Below are positions 1 to 6,896 of a stretch of DNA of 40,905 nt, one piece after another (the stretch's first letter is position 1; each line of letters opens with the position of its first letter). Below the pieces are notes generated by a model. The model was not told the origin of the DNA and ran no database searches. It saw nothing but the letters and a program-made list of their open reading frames with translations. The translations under genes and the position numbers were made by a program. Origin of the DNA: Fusicatenibacter sp. (GTDB taxonomy: Bacteria > Bacillota > Clostridia > Lachnospirales > Lachnospiraceae); contig JAGHIA010000028.1 of NCBI GenBank assembly GCA_017887445.1, positions 1-40,905 of the forward strand, given 5' to 3'.

Positions 1-350
1 GGAGATGACTGGTACTACTTAAGAAGCTGGGGCGGCCGGATGTACAGCCAGTGGGGCAAGGTTGGAATCGACTGGTACCGCTTCGACGCCAACGGAAAGA
101 TGCTTAGCAATGAATGGTATAAGGAAGGGAATGACTGGTACTATCTGAGAAGCTGGGGTGGCCGGATGTATAGCCAGTGGGGCAAGGTCGGGATCGACTG
201 GTACCGCTTCGATGCCAACGGAAAGATGCTCAGCAATGAATGGTATCAGGAAGGAGATAACTGGTACTATCTGAGGAGCTGGGGCGGCCGCTGTTATAAC
301 CAGAAGATGACAATCGACGGTAAGGTCTATGTCTTTGACGGAAACGGTCA
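1..350 (+). repeat. 126-bp in-frame tandem repeat (wall-binding repeats)
   Basis: The codons for D-W-Y-Y-L-R-S-W recur at bases 7, 133 and 259 (the last as N-W-Y-Y), exactly 126 bp apart. Two complete units and one partial unit are visible, nearly identical at the DNA level, which suggests recent unequal exchange or gene conversion. More units probably lie upstream of the window. Confidence 0.9.
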
Positions 351-1545
351 TGCAACGCCAAAACCCACAGCAACCCCAGACCCGACGCCGACAGTAACAC
401 CTACGCCAAAGCCGACGGAAACACCAGATCCGACCCCAACAGAAACTCCGGATCCGACACCGACAGAGACTCCGGAAGTCGTAAAAGTAGAGAGCATTAC
501 AATCAGCGGCAATAAGGACATGACGGCAGGTGATAGTCAGAAATTGACAGCAGCTGTTAAACCGGAAAATGCCGCTAATAAAAAATTGTCATGGAAATCC
601 AGCGATGAAGCAGTTGCATCTGTATCGGATGGCACTGTGACTGCAAAAAAGGCTGGTACAGCGACGATCACGGCGACAGCAGCGGATGGTTCTGGTGTGT
701 CCGGAAGCATCAAGATCACAGTAAAAGAAGCAGCCGTGGAAGCAACGGAATTATACGTTGTCAGTGCAGACGGCGAACTGGGAGGAAAAACAACGCTTAC
801 GGAGATTGGACAGACCGCGCAACTGACTGCAAAGATCCTTCCGGAGAATACAACGGATAAGAGTGTAACCTGGCAGTCAAGTGACACAAGCGTTGTCACA
901 GTCGATAAAAATGGCGTGGTAACTGCAGTTGGCGAAGGCTGGACATATGTGGGAGTGAAAACTGCAAATGGACTGTCAAACTCAGCGATTGTGGAAGTAA
1001 CACTTCCCAAAACGGACGAAGATTATCTGAATCGGATCGTGTATGATGAAGAAATGTCCAGACAGGTGTTTGACCTGGTGAACCAGCAAAGAGTGCTGGA
1101 AGGACACCTGGAGATGGAATGGTCGGATGGATTTGACAAGGATCAAGCTATAGCAGTAGCTGGTAATAACCTGTTAAATGCTTTGAATGGTAATGTAACA
1201 GGCACTGAGGAGATTCTTGATTCTCTTTCAGACCATAACGGCTCACAGAACGGAGCTGGCGGACAGAAGAAGAATTTAGCGGCAGAGGATATCTTTGAAA
1301 TTTGGATGAACTCGCCTGCGCATAAATCAAACCAGATGGCGGATGGGGTGAAAAGTTCAGCATATGTTGTCATGTATGTTCCATATGATGATGGTTCAAA
1401 ACTTTTTTCTGCTATCGCAACGTTAAGCTATACAGATTACGATCCAGAAGCTGAAAAAGATTATGTTTGGAATGGCGATCCTTATATGAATGATTTCATG
1501 ACGGAAGATACTTACAATATGATTCTCGACCACTTCAAAAAGTAA
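1..1545 (+). CDS. Surface CAP-domain protein with wall-binding repeats (5' truncated by window)
   Basis: The reading frame is open from base 1, so the true start and any signal peptide lie outside the window. In order it shows aromatic, glycine-rich repeats of 42 residues of the cell-wall/glucan-binding type (W-Y and G-G-R signatures, bases 1-350), a Pro/Thr linker with P-T-x-T-P periodicity (358-478), two bacterial Ig-like Big_2 domains (about 484-735 and 742-1005), and a C-terminal CAP/SCP domain (about 1030-1460) with a W-M-N-S-P-A-H motif near the end. This order indicates an extracellular protein held on the wall by the repeats, with the CAP domain presented through Ig spacers. The substrate of such CAP domains is generally unknown. 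A copy of the dispersed 17-bp palindrome begins 5 bases after the stop codon. The domain calls are firm; the cellular role is inferred. Confidence 0.85.
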   Translation, partial: GDDWYYLRSWGGRMYSQWGKVGIDWYRFDANGKMLSNEWYKEGNDWYYLRSWGGRMYSQWGKVGIDWYRFDANGKMLSNEWYQEGDNWYYLRSWGGRCYNQKMTIDGKVYVFDGNGHATPKPTATPDPTPTVTPTPKPTETPDPTPTETPDPTPTETPEVVKVESITISGNKDMTAGDSQKLTAAVKPENAANKKLSWKSSDEAVASVSDGTVTAKKAGTATITATAADGSGVSGSIKITVKEAAVEATELYVVSADGELGGKTTLTEIGQTAQLTAKILPENTTDKSVTWQSSDTSVVTVDKNGVVTAVGEGWTYVGVKTANGLSNSAIVEVTLPKTDEDYLNRIVYDEEMSRQVFDLVNQQRVLEGHLEMEWSDGFDKDQAIAVAGNNLLNALNGNVTGTEEILDSLSDHNGSQNGAGGQKKNLAAEDIFEIWMNSPAHKSNQMADGVKSSAYVVMYVPYDDGSKLFSAIATLSYTDYDPEAEKDYVWNGDPYMNDFMTEDTYNMILDHFKK

Positions 1546-1549
1546 TCTG

Positions 1550-1566
1550 GTGTCAGACTCTGACAT
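1550..1566. repeat. Dispersed palindrome, copy 1 (intergenic)
   Basis: GTGTCAGACTCTGACAT differs from the family consensus GTGTCARANTYTGACAC only at the last base. It lies 5 bp after the CAP gene stop codon. Confidence 0.8.
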
Positions 1567-1599
1567 GGAAGGATTAAACGTCCTGTAAAAGTGCAGACC

Positions 1600-1631
1600 A
1601 GGCGGTTCAGAAATGCTACTCTGAACCGCCT
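1600..1631 (+). terminator. Hairpin after CAP gene
   Basis: An 11-bp perfect stem (AGGCGGTTCAG with CTGAACCGCCT) closes a 10-nt loop. No U-tract follows, so it is a terminator-like or mRNA-stabilising hairpin rather than a canonical intrinsic terminator. Confidence 0.5.
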
Positions 1632-1684
1632 GATCTAATAGGTGAAGAAAATCGTGTGCTATTCAGTCTTCAAAAAGTAACTTG

Positions 1685-1701
1685 GTGTCAAAGTTTGACA
1701 C
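1685..1701. repeat. Dispersed palindrome, copy 2 (upstream of Rpn gene)
   Basis: GTGTCAAAGTTTGACAC is a perfect palindrome around one central base. It sits just upstream of the predicted promoter of the Rpn-type gene, a position suitable for an operator. Confidence 0.9.
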
Positions 1702-1711
1702 GGAAGGGAGA

Positions 1712-1740
1712 TTGTATTTTTCACTCTCTTTATGTATAAT
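1712..1740 (+). promoter_or_regulatory. Predicted promoter of the Rpn-type gene
   Basis: A perfect -10 box TATAAT (1735-1740) lies 17 bp downstream of a weak -35 box TTGTAT (1712-1717). The start codon at 1761 follows at a normal distance. The palindrome at 1685-1701 is directly upstream. Confidence 0.55.
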
Positions 1741-1760
1741 ATTTATAGAGGTACAGATAG

Positions 1761-2561
1761 ATGATAAATAGAACTGATTGGGAAAGTATCGGCCTTTCAA
1801 ATGACTTTCTTTTTGGAAAGGTCATGAGCGATCCGGTACTGTGTAAAGAACTTTTGGAGATGATACTTCCGGAACTGGATATTGAACGTATCGAATACCC
1901 GGAATTGCAGAAACCCATCCGGCCGGATGTAGATGCAAGGAGTGTAAGACTGGATGTCTATGTGAGAGATGGAAAAGGAACCGTCTATGACATTGAGATG
2001 CAGACGACTGACACGGGGGAACTTCCCAAGAGAAGCCGTTATTACCAGGGGATGATTGACCTACAGCTGATTGACTCTGGACAGTCTTACAAAAAGTTGA
2101 ACCGTAGCTATGTTATTTTTATCTGTCTGAGCGATGTATTTGGGAAAGGCTTACACAAATATACCTTCGAGAATGTATGTCTGGAGGATGGTGAAGTAAG
2201 GCTTCAGGATGGAGCCGTTAAGATTTTTCTAAATGCAGCAAGCAACAGGCAAGATGTCAGTCAAAAGCTCTGCGCGTTTTTGGACTATCTTGCAGGTAAA
2301 AAGACAGACAATACTTATGTTGAGAAACTGGAAGACGCGGTGCGAAAAGCGAAAATGAATCGGGAATGGAGGCATGAGTATATGACTTTGTTAATGAGAG
2401 ATTTGGAAAATCGGGAAAAAGGGCGCGAAGAAGGACTCGAAGAAGGAATCCAAGGAATGGTTGAGGCACTGAAAGAGCTTAATATTTCTGCCCAGGTAAT
2501 CATCAATAAGCTTCAGGAAATATTTCATCTTAGCTATGAGGATGCTCAAAAATATGTATAA
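1761..2561 (+). CDS. Rpn-family PD-(D/E)XK nuclease / putative transposase
   Basis: This 266-residue protein matches the Rpn (recombination-promoting nuclease) / PD-(D/E)XK transposase-like family. The N-terminus has the family hallmark N-D-F-L-F-G-K. A core follows with V-R-L-D-V-Y-V and then D-I-E-M-Q, which supply the acidic residues and the E-x-Q of the nuclease fold. The C-terminus is the typical charged helical tail with E-G-R-E-E-G repeats. Members of the family are DNA endonucleases linked to RecA-independent recombination or to phage defence; the role here is not known. A GAGG ribosome site precedes the ATG. It has its own promoter and stands apart from the surface-fibre operon. Its last ~200 bp are duplicated immediately downstream. 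Confidence 0.85.
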   Translation: MINRTDWESIGLSNDFLFGKVMSDPVLCKELLEMILPELDIERIEYPELQKPIRPDVDARSVRLDVYVRDGKGTVYDIEMQTTDTGELPKRSRYYQGMIDLQLIDSGQSYKKLNRSYVIFICLSDVFGKGLHKYTFENVCLEDGEVRLQDGAVKIFLNAASNRQDVSQKLCAFLDYLAGKKTDNTYVEKLEDAVRKAKMNREWRHEYMTLLMRDLENREKGREEGLEEGIQGMVEALKELNISAQVIINKLQEIFHLSYEDAQKYV

Positions 2562-2634
2562 CCATGAAATTGGTGTTTTTTACCCTCATAACCGGTAAAA
2601 GTATAAAGATACAAGGCAAACATAGCACGATTAT

Positions 2635-2851
2635 CGGGAATGGAGGCATGAGTATATGACTTTGTTAATGAGAGATTTGGAAAATCAGGAAAAAGGGCGT
2701 GAAGAAGGACTTGCGAAAGGGCGCGAAGAAGGAATCCAAGGAATGGTTGCTGCATTGAAAGAGCTTAATATTTCTACCCAGATAATCATCAATAAGCTTC
2801 AGGAAATATTTCATCTTAGCTCTGAGGATGCACAAAAATATGTATAACCAC
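2635..2851 (+). pseudogene. Duplicated 3' fragment of the Rpn-type gene
   Basis: This stretch repeats the last ~205 bp of the upstream nuclease gene (2360-2565) with only a few changes. One change is a 12-bp gain that turns E-G-L-E-E-G into E-G-L-A-K-G-R-E-E-G. It still encodes a 63-residue peptide from an ATG at 2656 to 2847, but the nuclease core is absent and no ribosome site of its own is convincing. It is best read as a relic of tandem duplication followed by deletion. In Rpn families short C-terminal proteins can also be made and can inhibit the full enzyme, so a function cannot be excluded. Confidence 0.65.
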
Positions 2852-2872
2852 ATAAATATATCTATCTCATTT

Positions 2873-2907
2873 CAGGCCGCTTCCGGGAACATCTCAGAAG
2901 CGGCCTG
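2873..2907 (+). terminator. Hairpin after the Rpn duplication
   Basis: An 11-bp perfect stem (CAGGCCGCTTC with GAAGCGGCCTG) closes a 13-nt loop. It lies between the Rpn fragment and the convergent minus-strand gene. The U-tract is poor, so efficiency is uncertain. Confidence 0.5.
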
Positions 2908-2927
2908 ATTAAGTATTGACAATTTGC

Positions 2928-2944
2928 GTGTCAAACTTTGATAC
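2928..2944. repeat. Dispersed palindrome, copy 3 (intergenic)
   Basis: GTGTCAAACTTTGATAC has one mismatch to the consensus, in the right arm. It lies between the two convergent genes, 17 bp beyond the 3' end of the minus-strand gene. Confidence 0.75.
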
Positions 2945-2960
2945 AAAAATCTATCAGACC

Positions 2961-3263
2961 TCAGCTGGCCTCGATGATTCCGTACTCAATCAGGATATTC
3001 TTGTCCGCATGAGGAGGTGAGACAATCCCGACGCTGTAATAATCATAACGGTGACTGCGGCGAAAGTCCTCAACGGGTTCCGGTGCGAATGCGGAAACTT
3101 CGGCGTGTTTGTATTCTTCAGTTTCCTGCAGATCATCCACGACTGCGCGGATGATATCGTCGGCGGCAGAATAGATATCTTCTCCGTACTCGATTCCAAT
3201 GAGTTCATGGGTTCTGATATTTCTGTCAATGCGCCCTGGGGTTTTGAAAATCTGGTATTTCAT
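2961..3263 (-). CDS. Small hypothetical protein
   Basis: A 100-residue acidic soluble protein on the minus strand, opposite to its neighbours. The start is well supported by an AGGAGG ribosome site with normal spacing upstream of the ATG. No signal peptide, membrane segment or recognised catalytic motif is visible. It is rich in Glu/Asp and aromatic residues. The A-rich repeat array at 3361-3495 lies behind its promoter region, so the two may be connected. I do not recognise the family. Confidence 0.65.
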   Translation of the reverse strand: MKYQIFKTPGRIDRNIRTHELIGIEYGEDIYSAADDIIRAVVDDLQETEEYKHAEVSAFAPEPVEDFRRSHRYDYYSVGIVSPPHADKNILIEYGIIEAS

Positions 3264-3360
3264 GCCTGTCCCTCCTTTTTTTCTTTATCATAACGGTTAT
3301 CTGGAAAAAAAGCAAGGATTTATCATCGACATGGGACATTGCAGGTTAAGGGTTTAAGTT

Positions 3361-3495
3361 GCAAAAATTGCGAAAAGTGGAAATAAAATGGCAAAAATGA
3401 AAATGATTTGGCAAAAATGAAAGTGAATGCAAGTTAAACGGCAAAAATGAAAATAAAACGGCAAAAATGAAAATAAAACGCCAAAAATGGAAATG
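3361..3495. repeat. Iteron-like A-rich direct repeats at helical spacing
   Basis: The core GCAAAAATGAAAAT, with variants, begins at about 3361, 3391, 3411, 3441, 3461 and 3481, giving spacings of 30, 20, 30, 20 and 20 bp. The spacings are near multiples of one helical turn, so the copies lie on about the same DNA face. A-tracts dominate, so intrinsic curvature is likely. The array fills the interval between the divergent gene at 2961-3263 and the promoter of the surface-fibre operon, and is non-coding on both strands. Confidence 0.8.
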
Positions 3496-3522
3496 GACGA
3501 AAGTCTTTACATGTGATATGAT
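3494..3522 (+). promoter_or_regulatory. Predicted promoter of the surface-fibre operon
   Basis: A -35 box TGGACG (3494-3499) and a -10 box TATGAT (3517-3522) are separated by 17 bp. The promoter directly abuts the last repeat of the A-rich array. Transcripts would carry a leader of about 200 nt before the signal peptidase gene. Confidence 0.55.
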
Positions 3523-3570
3523 AGAATCACCGGAAGTGGATAGGAAAGGACTTCTATTCACGGACGGAAT

Positions 3571-3678
3571 ATGGGAAATATGAGAGAAGCACCATACGGC
3601 GCTGTTGAAAATGACAGTGTGTGTATCGGTGCTTTTTTTATGCCCAGCGGAAAGGAGCGGATGCGTATGGGGGTATAA
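3571..3678 (+). CDS. Possible leader peptide spanning the attenuator
   Basis: A 35-codon ORF starting with M-G-N-M-R-E-A-P runs through the terminator hairpin and stops at 3678, ahead of the signal peptidase gene. A modest ribosome site (GGACGG) precedes the ATG, and a second ATG lies at 3580. Translation across the hairpin would prevent the terminator from folding, so it could act as a cis-regulatory leader peptide. It is too short to call with certainty. Confidence 0.4.
   Translation: MGNMREAPYGAVENDSVCIGAFFMPSGKERMRMGV
3587..3639 (+). terminator. Intrinsic terminator / candidate attenuator in the operon leader
   Basis: GCACC-ATAC pairs with GTAT-C-GGTGC, with further inner pairing (CTGT with ACAG), and seven U residues follow (3633-3639). 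It lies about 60 nt after the predicted transcription start and before the first long gene, the position of an attenuator. CTTCT at 3551-3555 can pair with AGAAG at 3585-3589, which overlaps the left arm and could form an alternative structure. Confidence 0.7.
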
Positions 3679-3695
3679 GGCAGGAACCTGAAGCG

Positions 3696-3712
3696 GTGTC
3701 AGACTTTGACAC
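3696..3712. repeat. Dispersed palindrome, copy 4 (just before sipW-like gene)
   Basis: GTGTCAGACTTTGACAC lies in the leader, 21 bp before the signal peptidase start codon and only a few bases before its ribosome site. A protein bound here, or the RNA hairpin, could affect expression. Confidence 0.85.
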
Positions 3713-3733
3713 AGAAAGAATGGAGAGGAGACA

Positions 3734-4237
3734 ATGAAAAAAAGAAAAAGATGGAAGGCCGCAGCGATACTCGTGATCCTTGCGGTATTTTTATTTTCTG
3801 CCCGGGACTTGCGGCTATATGTGGTCCTGTCCGGCTCCATGGAGCCGGTACTGCCGGTGGGGGCCGTGGCAGTCATTGACCAGTCAGATATCCAGGTGCA
3901 GGCAGGAGATATTGCCGCATTTTCAAGAGAGGAACAAACAGTAACCCACCGGATCATAAAAAGTACGGACGAAGGATATGTGACAAAAGGCGATGCGAAC
4001 AAAGAGGTGGATACAGGGACAGTAGCGCCAGAGGACATTCTTGGCACTGTAGTGTTCTGTATCCCTTATGCCGGATACGGTGTCATGTGGCTGCAGGAAT
4101 ACAGGGTCCTTGTGATCGCGGTGATCATACTGATGCTCTTCCTGACATTGCTCTTCTCGCCATCAGAAAAAGGGCAGGAGAAAAAAACAAAGCGCCCGGA
4201 GAAAAAAGAAAAGAATAAAGGAGAACTAAAACTATGA
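3734..4237 (+). CDS. sipW: SipW-like signal peptidase I
   Basis: This 167-residue membrane protein belongs to the ER/archaeal-type signal peptidase I branch (SipW, S26B). It would cleave signal peptides of TasA/camelysin-type exported proteins. An N-terminal membrane segment (about 11-22) is followed by the catalytic box S-G-S-M-E-P, with the nucleophile at Ser35. His72 in T-H-R-I replaces the lysine of classical bacterial enzymes, and Asp87 lies in K-G-D-A-N. A second membrane segment spans about 125-141 before a highly basic tail. A GGAGAGGAG ribosome site precedes the ATG, and the stop codon overlaps the next gene by 4 nt (ATGA). The three genes after it carry SipW-type signal peptides, which fits the family's usual pairing. 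Confidence 0.9.
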   Translation: MKKRKRWKAAAILVILAVFLFSARDLRLYVVLSGSMEPVLPVGAVAVIDQSDIQVQAGDIAAFSREEQTVTHRIIKSTDEGYVTKGDANKEVDTGTVAPEDILGTVVFCIPYAGYGVMWLQEYRVLVIAVIILMLFLTLLFSPSEKGQEKKTKRPEKKEKNKGELKL

Positions 4238-5052
4238 AGAGAAAGAAAATCGCAGCATTCGTAATCGCAGGAGCATTATGTGCAGCTATGGCAGCTGGAA
4301 GTACCGTGGCATATCTGACGGATAAAGATGATGTGACCAATCAGTTCACGGTCGGTAAAGTGGACATCGAAGGAGAGGAGCCGAACTATACACCGGACCC
4401 GAGTGGAAAGACAGACGATATCGTTCCGACGGAAGAGATCAAGAAAGACCCGCAGATCAAGAATGTCGGAAAGAATGACGCTTATGTCTACATGGATGTG
4501 TCAATCCCGATCGCGAAAGTGATCACTGCAGACGCAGACGGCAATCGTCTGAACGGTGGAGTTGCTAAGGAAACAGAGCTGTTTACAATGAATAACGTGT
4601 CGAAGAAATGGACGCTGATGTATTCCAGACGTTCTGGCAGCAACATGGTATATGTATACAGCTACAACGAGATCCTGGTACCGGATAAAACCACAGATCC
4701 ACTGTTCACTTCCGTAACGTTTGCAAATGTTATCGAGGGACAGATCGATGAAAAGCAGTTCGACGTACCTGTAAACTTCTACGCAATCCAGTCCCTGAAC
4801 ACTGGCGAGGGCGGCAGTGTCGTTGAACAGGCAGCGGATGCCTGGGAAAAATATGTGAACCAGAACGAAGGCCAGGCCGGTGATGTGGTGATCCAGTCCG
4901 ATGAGGCAGAAACGGAGGAACCCGGACTTGCAGACGATGTGGATACAGAGGCTCCGTCCGCCGGAGACACATCTGACACCAATTCATCCGGAGATGAGCC
5001 AAATGGAGCTGAAGTGACGGAAGGCAATACAGACGAAGCAGGTCTGGCATAA
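4234..5052 (+). CDS. TasA/camelysin-like secreted protein 1
   Basis: This 272-residue protein starts with a SipW-class signal peptide: a basic N-terminus, a hydrophobic Ala-rich stretch, then V-A-Y-L-T-D-K and N-Q-F-T-V-G-K. This start is characteristic of TasA/CalY proteins, which form fibres or sit at the cell surface. A beta-rich body follows, and the last ~55 residues are acidic and low-complexity. It is translationally coupled to the upstream peptidase by the ATGA overlap. A right half of the 17-bp palindrome (TCTGACAC at 4972) falls in the acidic tail. The family call is firm. Whether it polymerises is inferred. Confidence 0.85.
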   Translation: MKRKKIAAFVIAGALCAAMAAGSTVAYLTDKDDVTNQFTVGKVDIEGEEPNYTPDPSGKTDDIVPTEEIKKDPQIKNVGKNDAYVYMDVSIPIAKVITADADGNRLNGGVAKETELFTMNNVSKKWTLMYSRRSGSNMVYVYSYNEILVPDKTTDPLFTSVTFANVIEGQIDEKQFDVPVNFYAIQSLNTGEGGSVVEQAADAWEKYVNQNEGQAGDVVIQSDEAETEEPGLADDVDTEAPSAGDTSDTNSSGDEPNGAEVTEGNTDEAGLA

Positions 5053-5066
5053 GGTGTTCGATGATA

Positions 5067-5105
5067 TTCTGCCGGATCCAGGAAGCTTTCTTGTATCCGG
5101 CAGAA
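5067..5105 (+). other. Intercistronic hairpin between TasA-like genes 1 and 2
   Basis: TTCTGCCGGAT pairs perfectly with ATCCGGCAGAA over 11 bp. An A-run rather than a U-run follows, so on the operon strand it is unlikely to terminate. It may stabilise or process the mRNA and so set the ratio of the two proteins. Confidence 0.6.
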
Positions 5106-5124
5106 AAAAGAAAGGCAGGACAGC

Positions 5125-5652
5125 ATGAAAAACAAGAAAATAATACTTACAGCTGCAGGATTTCTATGTTGTAGCTTGATTGCTGTGATCAGTGCTGTGT
5201 CCGGGACTACAACTGCATATCTGTCTGACCATGTTCAGGTAAACAATCAGTTCACGATTGGAAATAACACGACGACCGTGGAAGAAGAGTTTCCGACTCC
5301 TACGCCGGTACCTCCCGGGGAAAGCGTTGTCAAAAAAGTGTGCATTGAAAATCAGGGAGAAGTACCTTGTTATATCAGGGTAGCATTGTCTTACAGTGAA
5401 GATATCATATCGCTGGAAGGACTTGACACTGTAAATTGGGTAGACGGGAACGATGGATATTACTATTACAAAAAAGTAGTAGAAGTAGGAGAGACTACAA
5501 CGAAGCTTTTCACTGGAGTATCCATAGATCAAGAAGCGGAAAACACGAACATAAACGTCAACGTGTTCGCAGAATCTGTTCAGGCAGCAGATGGTTCTAT
5601 TCCTTATAAGGATTACAAAGACGCCTGGGCGCACTATGAAGGGGGTGAATGA
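5125..5652 (+). CDS. TasA/camelysin-like secreted protein 2
   Basis: This 175-residue paralogue has a SipW-class signal peptide ending in T-T-A-Y-L-S-D and the following N-N-Q-F-T-I-G motif. A short Pro/Thr stretch (P-T-P-T-P-V-P-P) leads into the beta-rich domain with P-C-Y-I-R-V, a signature shared with the next gene. It is probably exported, cleaved by the SipW-like peptidase and part of a surface fibre. It ends in a TGA overlapping the next start codon (5649-5652). There is no wall-sorting signal, in contrast to the next protein. Confidence 0.82.
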   Translation: MKNKKIILTAAGFLCCSLIAVISAVSGTTTAYLSDHVQVNNQFTIGNNTTTVEEEFPTPTPVPPGESVVKKVCIENQGEVPCYIRVALSYSEDIISLEGLDTVNWVDGNDGYYYYKKVVEVGETTTKLFTGVSIDQEAENTNINVNVFAESVQAADGSIPYKDYKDAWAHYEGGE

Positions 5653-6896
5653 TGATGAAGAAAAGAATCATTGTTGCATCAGGTGCGCTCATTACGGCGT
5701 GTCTTGGCGTTGGGGGAGCTTACGCCTATTATCAGGACTCTGTAACCGTGCAGAATCATATCAGCACCGGTGACGTCAACATTGGAATCCAGGAATACCA
5801 GAGGATCAATGGAGAAGAAGCAGTTTATGATACAACGGAGAATCGTATTGTGCTTCCTTCGGAAGAAATCTCTAAAATCCCGCGGATCACTAATTATGCC
5901 CAGCCTTGTTATATCCGAGCCAAGGTAACTCACAGCACGGATCCTGCGGTGTCAGATTTTGACACGGAAGCCAACATGGAAACCGGAAGCGAGAAAGAAA
6001 CCTATGCCCTGACGGACAACGACATCAGCGGGATCTCAGAGCAATGGATCAGGAAAGGGGAGTATTATTACTATACAGAGCCATTGGAGTATGGGGAGTC
6101 TGTGGATCTGTTTTCCGGCGTGACGATCCCGGCAGAGTGGACGGAAGCTTCATCAGGAGCCTCCCTTGCACTGACAGTAACAGCAGAAGCGATTCAGGCA
6201 GCGAATTTCACACCGGACTTCCAATCAGAAAGTCCTTGGGGCGATGAAGAGATTGAGCTTTGTGTCCATGAACAGAACAACGCTATAACAGAAGTCAGCC
6301 GGGAATATCAGAGTATGTCTGTGGTCTATGAAGGAGCGGCAAGAAACCTGGTGGCCGTGCCGGAGGACTTTTTTTCCAATCTTGGAACGGCAATGCCGGG
6401 CGATACGATCAGCGACACATTCACAATCTCAAACACAACGGAAACGGCTGCGGAGTTTTTCTTCCGGACAGAAACACCTGGAGGGATATCAGAGGAAGAG
6501 TTAGATCTTCTGCGGCAGTTCCAACTTACAATCACCCAGGACGGACAGACGGTCTATTCCGGAGATTTAGAAGCAGCCTCTTTAAACAGCAAGATCAGCC
6601 TTGGCACTTATCAGCCGGGAGAATCCGGAAGCTTGAGGTTTACTCTTTCTCTGCCGCCAGAATTGAAAAACGCTTATGCGCAGAGAGAAACGTTTGTCAA
6701 CTGGATCTTCTCTGTACAGGGAGAGGAACCCATACCGGAAACAGACGGTCCTGCGCTCGACCAGCTTGCTGCGCCCAAAACAGGTCTGGAAAATCCCAAG
6801 GTGGCAGTGCCGCTGCTGTTGTCTTTGATCGCTGGCTGCGGGATCTTGATCACTAAAAGGAAGGAGGAAAAAGGCAGGCATGAAATGGAAAAGTAA
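5649..6896 (+). CDS. TasA/camelysin-like protein 3 with sortase-type wall anchor
   Basis: This 415-residue protein begins with a SipW-class signal (Y-A-Y-Y-Q-D) and has the P-C-Y-I-R motif of its neighbour. It ends with a sorting-like signal: A-P-K-T-G, a hydrophobic stretch and a basic K-R-K-E-E tail. The first position of the pentapeptide is Ala rather than Leu, so it is a variant of LPxTG. It may anchor the fibre made by the other two paralogues to peptidoglycan or to the adhesin. The sortase encoded two genes downstream is a candidate partner, although class B sortases usually prefer NPxTN-type motifs. The start could be any of three consecutive ATG codons. A full copy of the 17-bp palindrome lies in frame at codons 101-106. 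Confidence 0.82.
   Translation: MMMKKRIIVASGALITACLGVGGAYAYYQDSVTVQNHISTGDVNIGIQEYQRINGEEAVYDTTENRIVLPSEEISKIPRITNYAQPCYIRAKVTHSTDPAVSDFDTEANMETGSEKETYALTDNDISGISEQWIRKGEYYYYTEPLEYGESVDLFSGVTIPAEWTEASSGASLALTVTAEAIQAANFTPDFQSESPWGDEEIELCVHEQNNAITEVSREYQSMSVVYEGAARNLVAVPEDFFSNLGTAMPGDTISDTFTISNTTETAAEFFFRTETPGGISEEELDLLRQFQLTITQDGQTVYSGDLEAASLNSKISLGTYQPGESGSLRFTLSLPPELKNAYAQRETFVNWIFSVQGEEPIPETDGPALDQLAAPKTGLENPKVAVPLLLSLIAGCGILITKRKEEKGRHEMEK
5949..5965. repeat. Dispersed palindrome, copy 5 (in frame, coding)
   Basis: GTGTCAGATTTTGACAC is read in frame as V-S-D-F-D-T at residues 101-106 of TasA-like protein 3, in a hydrophilic segment after the P-C-Y-I-R motif. Confidence 0.85.

Larger units (their letters stand above)
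1533..1708 (+). repeat. Pair of ~41-bp direct repeats carrying the 17-bp palindrome
   Basis: The last codons of the CAP gene with the following palindrome (1533-1573) are repeated at 1668-1708. Both copies begin CTTCAAAAAGTAA and contain GGTGTCA followed by the palindrome and GGAAGG. The copies are 135 bp apart, with a hairpin between them. This is either a local duplication or the scar of a sequence inserted at the end of the gene. Confidence 0.8.

Noticed and set aside
537-1010. Minus-strand frame of 157 codons
   Set aside because: It lies opposite the Ig-like domains of the CAP protein and has no ribosome site.
3361-3495. Possible CRISPR array
   Set aside because: Repeats are short, spacers are 5-15 bp and A-rich, and no cas genes are present.
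3346-4047. Long minus-strand frame of 233 codons
   Set aside because: It is antisense to the well-supported signal peptidase gene and runs through the A-rich repeats; composition is Phe/Ser-rich as expected of a shadow frame.
4972-4979. Half palindrome TCTGACAC in TasA-like gene 1
   Set aside because: The left arm is absent. It could be a decayed copy but cannot be supported.
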